Shown here: positions 45,770 to 55,734 of the stretch, piece after piece
Layout of the letters: each line of letters opens with the position of its first letter
Position numbering within the stretch: the stretch's first letter is position 1
Origin: Macrotrachela quadricornifera
Taxonomy: Eukaryota > Rotifera > Eurotatoria > Philodinida > Philodinidae
Reading direction: 5' to 3'
Assembly: GCA_022393335.1 (NCBI GenBank)
Contig: JAJEKB010020411.1
Location: 242,452 to 306,451 of the forward strand
DNA length: 64,000 nucleotides
Made by a program: the position numbers and the translations under genes
Notes under the pieces: generated by a model
Databases searched by the model: none
The model's input: only the letters and a program-made list of their open reading frames with translations
What the model was told of the DNA's origin: nothing

Positions 45770-47119
45770 ATGTGGTGGGCAACTCTAAAAACATTCTTAC
45801 GTACGTACAATTCTTTTCCTGAACGTGAAGATAACGATATCGACGGACATCGTCTTCGAACACAACTTATTTCTACCCGAGTTTATATTATTCTTCTATT
45901 TATATTACTTATTGCGCTTGTTCTAGCAAGGTCGCTCATTTTTACTACGACGCGCATTGACACTCTCGAACAACCTTCGCTTAAAAATTTCAATTCACTG
46001 GAAAATCCACGGTGTTCGTGCTCAAATATAGTAATTCCCTATTCTGCATTCATTTCGATTGAACCTCACTTTCATTCGGTTTGTTCGAGCGATTTTGTAA
46101 CAAGTGAATGGGTCGAATTTCTCAATCAAAGAGACGATTCTATATTTTATTGGCCTTATGATTTTCGTGCATCAGCGAGCTCACAGTTTCAAGCTCTCGC
46201 TTCTTTCTGTGATCTCTCACGAACGTTAATTGAGAAAAATTTGGCAGAATTTCTTACAACTCAGCTGGTAAGTATACAAGTCATTGCATCATCAGTTCTT
46301 CAACTTCAAGTTGAAGCAGCTGTTAATGAATTCAAATTGAGCACGTTGAATTTATTTTACCGACAACGATATCTGATCCACCAAATGATCACGAGCAATG
46401 AACTTCTCTCTGGTCAAGAAACAAATTTCATTGCTTTCTATACAGATCGTTTACATATTTTAATGGATCAAGTTACTTTCACCGGGACAGATAGCTCTCC
46501 ATATTGTTCATGTGTCAGCGATAATTGTCAAGTTTTATCAGGTATATATGATCCTATCGATGCCTCTCTACATGAGATTGATTATGTATTTATGTCACCT
46601 GATCAGTATAATTCACAAATGTTTATACCCGGGTCTATTACGTCATGTTATCCTTTACAATCACTACTATTTTCTACGCTTGAATGTTTCTACAATCAAT
46701 CTTGTGTAAACAACTTAACTTCATTCTTTCCTATGGTGGCTGCCAATCCTTTCTATCGTCCTAATTTCACGGCGCTAAAAGCATCAACCAATATCAGTGA
46801 TGGCCTGACACCGAACAGAACAGTTGAAACTCTTGTCCAGAATATGATGATCGAAATATGGTCAGCGATCAATATGTCATATGTAAACTATTATACCAGT
46901 TGTGCGCCGTCTTCTTGTGTATATTCAGTTATCGACAAAAATAGTTTTGTTGATATTCTCACTATATTTCTTAGTTCCTATAGTGGTTTGACCGTTGTTC
47001 TGCGTCTTTTGGTACCGATGATCATTAAATGGCTTCGACGACGACGAGGACAACCACAAGCACCGCCTCTACTAGTACCAGCACCAATTTCTAGTAAAGA
47101 ACATTTCTTAGAAGATTAA
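45770..47119 (+). CDS. Two-helix Cys-rich membrane protein (copy 1 of 3)
   Basis: 449 residues, intronless. A cytosolic N-terminus is followed by helix 38-58 (VYIILLFILLIALVLARSL). A large extracellular part carries many N-glycosylation sites and conserved Cys: 'CSCSNIVIPYSAF', 'FHSVCSSDFVTSEWV', 'YCSCVSDNCQ', 'TSCYPLQSLLFSTLECFYNQSC', 'YYTSCAPSSCVYSV'. A second helix at about 398-421 ends in a basic tail. The two-helix, Cys-rich ectodomain plan resembles DEG/ENaC channels, and the pre-helix 'SCxPxxC' plus a Gly-Leu motif inside helix 2 are compatible. The HG gating motif before helix 1 is absent, so channel function is a guess. I recognise the type as expanded in bdelloids; no characterised function known to me. 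Confidence 0.8.
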   Translation: MWWATLKTFLRTYNSFPEREDNDIDGHRLRTQLISTRVYIILLFILLIALVLARSLIFTTTRIDTLEQPSLKNFNSLENPRCSCSNIVIPYSAFISIEPHFHSVCSSDFVTSEWVEFLNQRDDSIFYWPYDFRASASSQFQALASFCDLSRTLIEKNLAEFLTTQLVSIQVIASSVLQLQVEAAVNEFKLSTLNLFYRQRYLIHQMITSNELLSGQETNFIAFYTDRLHILMDQVTFTGTDSSPYCSCVSDNCQVLSGIYDPIDASLHEIDYVFMSPDQYNSQMFIPGSITSCYPLQSLLFSTLECFYNQSCVNNLTSFFPMVAANPFYRPNFTALKASTNISDGLTPNRTVETLVQNMMIEIWSAINMSYVNYYTSCAPSSCVYSVIDKNSFVDILTIFLSSYSGLTVVLRLLVPMIIKWLRRRRGQPQAPPLLVPAPISSKEHFLED

Positions 47120-47239
47120 ATGATTTTTTCTGAGAACCATCTGTTTTGACCATTTGCCGTGAGGCAGATTCTTCTTGATTAAAACGTCAATCACTAAACT
47201 AGCTATAGACAAGCAATTTGTTTAAGGCACTGTGTTATA

Positions 47240-48097
47240 CAGCTTGTCCACGTAACGTGACACTTCGCTGATTAACTTTTGAAAATTTTTTTTTCTGGTT
47301 GGGTGGATCTTGATAAACTACCAGACGTAGCTTTTAACACTGATAACGAATCTGACATTAATTTTTGGAAAAAAATCACTTTTTTTCATGAAAAACTAGG
47401 CTTTCAACTTTTGAAAAATTATATTTTCAATAATTTAATTAAGAAAGTTTTTCATAAACTGGGGAACGACACACCACTAGATGCAGATTTTTTTTCTCTA
47501 CAAAATGATCTATTTGGTTTTAACTTTCGTAGCTAAGGACAGGTTGTAAATTGTAGGACATTTTCTACCTTTTGCTTCAGTTCGTGAGCTCCCCTATCAA
47601 TGAATTAATCTCATTCTTGGATACCAAGCTAAATATCCCGAAACAACTAATACTTGTAAAAGTGAAACGATTCTGACCATGTTAAGTTCTCGAAAATCGA
47701 TGAACAAAAAACTATGTCACAACGTTACGTTGATTTTTTGCATTTCTTTCACAAGTATTCAAACTTAGAAGAAAATTTTTTTCCATTAAAAAGCTCATTC
47801 AAAGCTGTACAAAACTTGCATTTTTGTTAATTAATGTAGACAGCGGCTATCTTAGAATTTAAAGCTTAAGTAACAGTACCAGAGGAAAAGGGTCCTTTCA
47901 TGTCACGGCATTACGCGATCAAAAAATCTTTCTAAGACCTCGAAACTTCCACCAAAAATATTCATTTTTATAGCGCGAATAGAGTATAACGAGCTGCCTC
48001 GAATGACGTTTGAACCGATTTTCTATCTATTATAGTTCCTGAGATAATTGAAAAACAATGTGTCAAAAATGCCACAACGTTACGTTTGGACAAGCCG
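47240..48097. mobile_element. TA-flanked MITE, ends CRGCTTGTCCA
   Basis: 858 bases between TA at 47238-47239 and 48098-48099. The left end cagcttgtccacgtaacg matches the complement of the right end cgttacgtttggacaagccg. The 'acaacgttacgtt' motif also recurs internally. Ends and TA targets fit the Tc1/mariner superfamily. No intact transposase. Confidence 0.75.
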
Positions 48098-48369
48098 TAT
48101 ATGAAATACGTAACCGAATGATTCAGAAAATAAAAACGTCTATATTTTACATTAGATCAAACGCTTACTATAATCGCTCGGAAAACATAAGATTTGTTTG
48201 ACCTGACTCCATGTAACTGAAACATCTGAGAACATCGTCTTGCAAGATACATACACACCCGTTGCTTCAAACCTTTTTGTGAATTAACTCGATAAACATT
48301 CATCTGATGGAACTGAAATTTTCTAGGTAATCTTCTGGAAAAGTTACAAGTCGTCACGATTTATGTTTT

Positions 48370-48960
48370 CTGGTTTTCGTAACGAATTGATAGTACGAAA
48401 GCCCGTAACAGGGATTTTGTAATGACAGAGTCAGGGATTTCGCAGAGAATTTTACATGGTGATTGTAGCCGGTGATTTGATATGTGATATTTGAGGGCAT
48501 CACGTCCTCGATTACAGGCATTTCGTAATGAACTTTACAAGATTATCGCAACTCCTGATGAATGGCTTTCGTACTACGTTTAAGTGAAGAAGTATCAGTG
48601 ACAATACAGGGTCACCGTAACGAAAACTACAGAGCTTTTATAACAAAACTCAGAGCTATAGTAACCGTTAATATAAGACTATCCCATTGTAAAATTCGTT
48701 ACGACAGCCCTGATTTCACACTCCTACATTTCCTTTGAAATACAGCAGGAGAAATCTTATTTTAACTGTTACGAAAGTCCTGTATAATTCGTTACACGAC
48801 AGTCCCGTAAAATTCCTTACGAAACCCATGTAATTTCTGTACGTAAATGAGGCACGACAAACATATTTCATTACGAAATCCCTGTTACTACGTTACGAAA
48901 TCCCTGTGTCAATCGTTACGATCTTCATGTAAATTTCGTTATGAAACACCTGATTTTTGC
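48370..48960. repeat. Interspersed short repeats, TTTCGTTACGAAA / CCCTGTAA
   Basis: A dozen or more imperfect copies of 'tcgtaacgaaatccctgtaa' in both orientations separated by variable sequence. Not a regular tandem array. No coding content. Confidence 0.6.
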
Positions 48961-49388
48961 TTTTTGTTTGACTCGTTAAATGAGAATTTACGTTTCCAGT
49001 AGCTTCATGAGCCAAACCGGAGATTTAAAAAAAAGTTGTCCAATACTCAATGCAGGTTTCCATTGATTTACGAGACACAGGCAAGAGTTTTTAATTAGAA
49101 AAACTAAAGAATTGGAAATTTTGTTTTGGGGAGTTTAAAACTTTTAAAGTGTTTTGTTAAAAAAGTCATTAAAAGAAAACCTTAGACGTTTAATTTTTTT
49201 CATTAAATTTTCTCATGAACGGTCTACTAATATAAAGCTCTCATCTATCACGAAAGAAAGAAGCCGACTTCAATGGATAAACAGCAGAGCTCAGTACTCT
49301 TTGTAAATTGTACAAACAAGGATGTATGCACAAATATTTTATTTAAAATTTCGACAGGATCTTTTCATATTGTAATCCTCTTTTAAAA

Positions 49389-52207
49389 ATGGTAGAAAGA
49401 TACTCATATTTTTGCCTTTTGAATTTTTTAGTTACCATTCGCCTACGTGCGCTAATTACTGCTATGAAACAGTTTTTTATTACTCTCAATATCTTTCGGA
49501 AGGATGAAGACGATCCAACTGATGTTCAGCTCATCATTGATCAACGTTTGTCGACACGTTTATTTATACTTATTCTTGTCGTTATTCTATGTATTTTGGC
49601 TGCCTATTCTGCTGGTACACTCGAAAATCGGCAAGAAATCGTTCTACTACCTACCGAGAGTCAAATCGATCTTCTTAGAAAACTCTATCCCATTTCTCTC
49701 TCTTGTCCCTGTGTCAATAGTTCGACACCATACAGTATGTTTATCTCTATAAAGCCATACTACCATCAAGTATGCTCAAGTGTCCTTCTCAATATACCAT
49801 GGGCCGCGTTTACTGACAATTTGGTAGACACTATCGACATCACCTTTGCTTTGGACGCTACAGATTTTAGACATACATCTAAAAGCTTCTTTCAAATGCT
49901 CCAAACATTATGTCAATTCGCTGAGCTAACAATTAGTGATAGTCAAAATACTTTTTTACAAACACAGTTCATAAGTACAGAACTGGTCGAACAATCATTA
50001 TTCGAATCAAAAGTACAGGTGTCAATTTATGATTGGCAAACAACAACGATAAATGGATTTGTCCGCGATCAACAACTCATCCGTGTCATCATACAAGGAA
50101 ATCAAATTATGGCCGGCTTCTTTTCAAATTTTAACATAATAATATTAACAAGAATTAATAATTGTTTTGACAGATTAGGTTTTCTTCTTCAACATTTTTG
50201 TTTTTTTAGTTCTTAGCAGCAAACTATCAAGTGATCCCATTTGCTGCTCCTGTAGCAATGCAATTGCCAGCAAATTATTCGGTAGGTAATGAAGTAGGAA
50301 TGACGATTTTGCATTCTTTTTATGTGCTTCCATGTAATAATAGTTCAAATAATACATTTTCTCAATCAATGATTTGATGCGTTTTCGTAGTTTCCAGGAA
50401 ACTGAGATTATTCCTCGTTATTAGAAGAAAAGTCATAATGCGTACGCAAATCGAATTATTTGTGACACAGATAAGACTAAAGCGAATCTTAGATTATCTC
50501 TTCTATGTTAGAAACTGCAATTGAGTACTCGTTTCTGTATGATGTTTCTCGCAGCTCGTAAGAAACTTCTCGATGTTCATTCAGATATCGTATTGCACTC
50601 AAATCAACCGACCATTATTTTGTGTTTGTCTTTTACGATTTTCGTCCTTTTCTGATTAAAAGGAAAATATTCTTTCTTGATATTACAGCAGTTTTTAACT
50701 TAAATACGCGACTGCGGTAAAATTCTTCTCGATTTATATTTGTCAGAAAGTCATATATTTTTGCATCTGAGCAACCGATCTTGCTGATATTTTCAGAAAA
50801 TATGTTCTAGATCAAAGTAGTTTGAACTAAAGTATGAACGCAAAATATTAAAACTATCGCAGAATTATCTAAGACGAATGGTTAGAAAGTGGTTGTCTTT
50901 GCAACTTTGAACTCCTGTCCATATCTGACAGTAAAGATATTGAGCAGACCTTGAAATGTAGTTCACCATAGCTTCTATTATGTTATACCCTGCGCTATCT
51001 TCAGATGCAGCTCATCAGGGCTATTGTCTCTGTGATGGTGCATACTCTATTCTCTGTCATTCCGTCTTGTGTCACTCATATTATGCTTTCCTTTCTATTC
51101 TTTTTCTTGAATAGGTGAATTTTCCTATTGTTTAAGCGACTTATATGTAAACGTTCGTTTTCTCAAAGAGGTGTAGAGAAAAATAAACGCGATTGATCTA
51201 GATACTTTTGTTATTCTTACAAAAGAAAACAAAAATTAAAAAAAACTATTCTGTTCAGTTCTAGTAACTGTTGTTCAGTGCATCTTGGCACTAATACGAG
51301 CTTTCTACGATTCAAAATAACTGAGAAAATCATAACTTTTAAAGGAACATCAACGACAAAAGAAGTGATTCTGACAGCCTGAAAGTTGCTGTCAAACTAT
51401 CAGAAAATGTGATAAATCTAATTAACTACAATACATTAGTAAGTAGATCCTGTGACCTATTTACTCTTTTATAAAGATTAAAATCAATTTTTTTACATTG
51501 AGTGACTTTTCTCTGACGGAGTGTAGTGAAAGCCCGAACAGTTTGCTCTTTTCTGAAGAATATATACTGAAGAATTCGTAAATCATAGCATATCAGGTCA
51601 TCTCTAATGTTCTTTTAATTTTAAAATAAATGATGCAAGAAAAATGTATTTCAGATCGGACCACAATGTCTATGTGCTCTTGATCAAACATGTGCAGCGC
51701 AATCATATATAGTAAATTATAATACCAACATTGATGTAATTTCATCGTATATTATACCGGGCATGTTTGTGGGATGCTATCCGATCAATACTGTGCTTCG
51801 TTCTACATTGGAATGTTTTTATAATCAAACGTGCATCGACGTTATAATCTTGAATTATGGAAGCACTATCAACCGATCGGCATTTCATATTCTTAATTCA
51901 TCTTTGAATACAGTAAATGAGACGGTAGTAAAAATAGTTTCTTCTCGATCTTTTCATAAACATATGACTTTAGATCGAATCCATTGTCAACCGATTAATG
52001 GTCGATAGTTGGCTGACAAATGTAAACTTCTCAGCTTATTTCAAATCATGTGCTCCATCCTTTTGTACGTACGAGTATAGCCATCGTCACAGTTTCACTT
52101 ATTTAATCACTATCATTCTCGGCATCATCGGTGGACTTACAACAGGATTACGATTTCTCGTTCCCATCTTAGTCAAACTTTATCGAAGAGCGAGAGGAAG
52201 TAAGTAA
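49389..52207 (+). CDS. Two-helix Cys-rich membrane protein (copy 2 of 3), intron-containing
   Basis: Same layout as its neighbours: helix 1 'LFILILVVILCILAAYSAG', 'CPCVNSSTPYSMF', 'YYHQVCSSVLL', 'CLCALDQTC', 'VGCYPINTVLRSTLECFYNQTC', 'YFKSCAPSFCTYEY', and helix 2 with 'GIIGGLTTGLRFLVPI'. The start may be 49389 or the internal ATG at 49464, which aligns better with copy 3. Exons after the first: to 50281, 51655-51924 and 51974-52207. The last intron (51925-51973, 49 bases) is required to restore the conserved 'TIESIVNRLMVDSW'. A junction near 50150-50216 is also required, but its donor is not canonical. The 50282-51654 intron is 1.37 kb, far longer than others here. Either functional or in early decay. 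Confidence 0.7.
50282..51654 (+). other. 1.37-kb intron of copy 2
   Basis: Bounded by GTAGGT and TTTCAG. It separates 'LPANYS' from 'IGPQCLC', which copy 3 shows to be contiguous-type sequence. It is about 25 times longer than other introns in this window, so an inserted element is likely, but I see no terminal repeats. Confidence 0.55.
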
Positions 52208-52491
52208 TCATTGAGGAATACGCTTAAACAATTTGTTTTTAAATTTTTCCAAAGTTTTCTTTTCTATGACCTGTCTACAAATCCTGAAAATCGAAATTTC
52301 CGTTCTCTTTTGACTAATGCATGAACTATTCTAGCTGGCTGAAGTAGAAAATACTTCTTTAATTGATCAACTATCGCTTAGAAATAGAATTTATAATTAT
52401 TTAATTAGTTTAATAAGATCTTTCATTGTGTTCTTTTTCCAAGAGGTTTAAAATGTAAGTTTCGGTTTTAACAGGAATCAACATAGCACGT

Positions 52492-53778
52492 ATGACATTT
52501 CGTCAACGAATTCGAAAGTTCATTGTTACACACAATATATTCTTCAAAATCAATTCAAATGACCTTCAGCTACGACTCCAACGTCAAATGACACGATTGT
52601 ACTATATTGTTTTCATAACGACGCTCGTCGTTTTTTTTTCCTTAATAGCCCTTCCGTCGCACAGAATGATAGGAGTAGTGTTGTCACCTTCTTTTGATAA
52701 TTATCAGCGTCTTTATTCGACCAGGAATCTTCAATGTTCTTGTTCACATTTATCCATTCCCTACTCGTCATTTCTGGCATTGAAACTGCCCACTTATCAT
52801 CAAGTGTGCTCATCGGACTTTGTTTCACAAAAATGGATTTCATTGATGTTTTCGTCGAACATTAACCAATATATGTATGATGCGACTGCTCAATATACAT
52901 GGCCGTATTATCTTATAACCCTATATCCTCCCACAGACTTTCGCTCGATTGCCACCTATCAATTTCAACTTCTGGCTGGATTATGTCAATTATCAAATTC
53001 AACTATCAATACTGCATTAGAACACTTGTCAACGCAAAACTTTGTCAATGCTTTTCTCCTTTCTCCACTTGATTTTGACAATCAAATAATTTCACTTTTT
53101 GATCAATTAAAACAAACTACTGCCACCACATTTGTTACTAGCCTTCGTCTGATTCGAGCGTATATACACAGCAACGCTCTTTTCACTATTTCAGCAAGCA
53201 ACTGGAAATTTGATCCTGGTAATATAACACCTTATGCGATTATCTATACTAAACCCGTTGTCTATGATACACCTACGGCAAGTTGCTCTTGTGCTGTCAC
53301 ACCACTCTGTGTGCAACCAGCTCGAATTGACTATAACGTCACTCTTCCTGGCTTGATGGTCGGTTGTTATCCACTCGAAGCTCTTCTTCAATCAACCCTT
53401 GAGCTTTTATACAACCAGACACTTATCGACTTTATAGCAAACAACAGCAGTACCAGATACACAGCCCTGCCAAAAACAACAACTCGATTCGAGTCAAATA
53501 CAACAACAGTCGAATCAATATTGTCTCAACTTATGGTAGAACAATGGGGAACAGCAATAAACTTGACATCTTATGAGAGTTACTATATGCAATGCTCACC
53601 ATCGACGTGCACATATACATATACTAGTCGACAAGATTTACTTGTCACTATTACTAGTTTGATCGGATTTGCTGGAGGTTTGTCCATTGGGTTAAAAATG
53701 ATTTTGCAATTTATTGTCAAGCTTATTCAGCTGGTACAGCTACGACAACTTCAAATGCGTATAACTGTTTCACAATGA
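52492..53778 (+). CDS. Two-helix Cys-rich membrane protein (copy 3 of 3)
   Basis: 428 residues, intronless. Helix 1 lies at about 36-54. Ectodomain motifs: 'CSCSHLSIPYSSF', 'YHQVCSSDFVSQKW', 'PTDFRSIATYQFQLLAGLCQLSN', 'CSCAVTPLC', 'VGCYPLEALLQSTLELLYNQ', 'YYMQCSPSTCTYTY'. Helix 2 contains 'GFAGGLSIGLKMILQFIV' and a short basic tail. It is collinear with copies 1 and 2 on the same strand, 285 bases after copy 2, so the trio arose by tandem duplication. The Gly-Gly-Leu motif in helix 2 is conserved in copies 2 and 3. A T-rich stretch ending in AG (52471-52474) lies 17 bases before the ATG. Likely surface receptor or channel-like; function unknown. Confidence 0.82.
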   Translation: MTFRQRIRKFIVTHNIFFKINSNDLQLRLQRQMTRLYYIVFITTLVVFFSLIALPSHRMIGVVLSPSFDNYQRLYSTRNLQCSCSHLSIPYSSFLALKLPTYHQVCSSDFVSQKWISLMFSSNINQYMYDATAQYTWPYYLITLYPPTDFRSIATYQFQLLAGLCQLSNSTINTALEHLSTQNFVNAFLLSPLDFDNQIISLFDQLKQTTATTFVTSLRLIRAYIHSNALFTISASNWKFDPGNITPYAIIYTKPVVYDTPTASCSCAVTPLCVQPARIDYNVTLPGLMVGCYPLEALLQSTLELLYNQTLIDFIANNSSTRYTALPKTTTRFESNTTTVESILSQLMVEQWGTAINLTSYESYYMQCSPSTCTYTYTSRQDLLVTITSLIGFAGGLSIGLKMILQFIVKLIQLVQLRQLQMRITVSQ

Positions 53779-54936
53779 AACTAATCATGACAATGTCGGA
53801 AAAGAATTCTCTCATTTATTGAAGAAGATCGAAACAAAGTCAATAATATCAAGACGGAAACAGAAAACAGACTGCTTTTGTTTCGAAAAATAGTTTATTT
53901 TTGCTTTATTTGTTGTAACGTTCTTATAAGACTTGTAAGTAGACATGTTAGTTGATCCATTTTTCTGAATCTGCAGTAGAAGTTCATATGGAAACTGCGA
54001 CTTTTGACAGTGGCTCACATGTTTAATTATAAGCTATAATCTAGAAAGTCACATTTCAATTTTTCATATTTACTCATGCATAAGAGTGATGCTTTTAACT
54101 TTACTTAATAAAGAATCTTACTAGTTCGAATGAATTGCTAATATTTATTAACAATGTTCGAGCAATTTTACTTCCAACAAACTTAAATATTCTAAATAAT
54201 AAGATCAGAAAAATACTAAATAAATTTTCGACGATTTAGAATATTAAATGGTAAATCCATTCAAAAAATGCTACTGAAACTATCCATTTGTTTCGGCTTA
54301 GAAAAGACCAGAATTTATTAAGAAATGTTCAGTGACAAAATAAACATATATTAATCATATGTTCTTATAACAATCCCACAATTACTAAACATCGCCTCGT
54401 ACTTGATTTGCTTGTTTTGAAAAATCCTAAAATGATTTTCACATTCATTTTATTTTCAGACACAAGATCATACTTTTAATAAAGCTAATATCAAATTCTA
54501 ATTCCATTTTTTATAATTATCCATTTGGAATATATATGTAAAACAAGAAATCAATTTCCACTAGTTCTTTTCTTCTCTAATTCTTACAGAACCGTTAAGT
54601 GGTGATAATGATGTTCGATGATTTATTTCTGCTTTAACAAATATTGTGGTAATCTTTAATAACCATTAAGATCTTGAACATAATCAATCAAGCGTACTAA
54701 TTTAAATCAATGTGTACACTGTTTAAATTCAGAAACTACATTTATATTAAGCATAGGGGTGACACTTTAACTTTTTCTTTAAAGTTAAAGTTAAAGTGTC
54801 ACTCTTGAATAAACATTGCTTCTTTTGCCCAAACTATTAAAACAAATATAATAAAACATTAAATCATTTAAAAAACCAATATTTTCGTTTATAATTTTAC
54901 TGAAGAAAAACTTTTTAAGGAAATTACCTTGCTTAA
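53779..54936. other. Intergenic, no gene recognised
   Basis: AT-rich. It holds a 44-base perfect-type hairpin at 54759-54802 (gtgacactttaacttt / aaagttaaagtgtcac). Confidence 0.5.
54759..54802. repeat. 44-base hairpin
   Basis: Arms gtgacactttaacttt and aaagttaaagtgtcac are perfect complements around a 12-base centre. Probably a remnant MITE. Confidence 0.7.
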
Positions 54937-55734
54937 GGGGGGGATCGGGGCTAGCCAAATGCTCTTTTAATAGGCTCATTAGATAGAGCAAAGTTTTTTA
55001 CATATACTCTGAAAGTTTTACATCTTTTGGTTCAAATTTGACCGAGTTATGAGATATCAGAAAACCTAGGTTTTAGTCAAAAATGGGTCTTGAAGTTGGC
55101 CCCATGTTTCTCAAATTGTGACCACAAAATAAAAAAAAAATATAACTATTTTTATATCAAAAGATAGAGAAAAAATTTCTCTATCGACTGCAAATATATT
55201 CAAAATGATAACGAAAACTTTCTGTAATATTTATGGTTCAAACACTGCATAAATTTGTCATATTTTTCATGTTCCAATCACTTTCAGTCGTGTTTTTAGG
55301 ATTATATTCCTATGAAAAAGTTTTTTATTACTAACCATTCGATAGAGAATTTCAAGCGCTACAACTTTGCTATTGATCATTGTTCGGAACATATAAATTT
55401 TTAAAAAATCATGAAACTTGAAAAATTTTATTACAAATATAAAGGACTCACAGAATTTTAATTTATTCTGTTCAAATAATCATAAATTATGTTGTATTCA
55501 TATTCTAGTCAAGGAGCGATGACAAATGTCGTCTATGAGCCGTTTCATCCAACTGTAATGCATATAGAATAGTAGCATTAGTTTTAAGATAAAAGAAAAT
55601 AAGTCAAGTTGAGAAATAATACTTATTCATTTATTTCATATATAAAATATTCAGAGTTTAATTTGACAATATAATAAAAAATAACCTATTTCCTCAAAAT
55701 CCACCTGATACATAATCCATTTGTTCATCTTCGA

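Larger units (their letters stand above)
47120..49388. other. Spacer between copies 1 and 2
   Basis: Contains the TA-flanked MITE (47240-48097) and the interspersed repeat region (48370-48960), listed separately. The frame 47279-47536 lies inside the MITE and has no recognisable domain. Confidence 0.5.

Noticed and set aside
47279..47536. 85-residue frame after the first membrane-protein gene
   Set aside because: Lies inside the TA-flanked MITE and has no recognisable domain.
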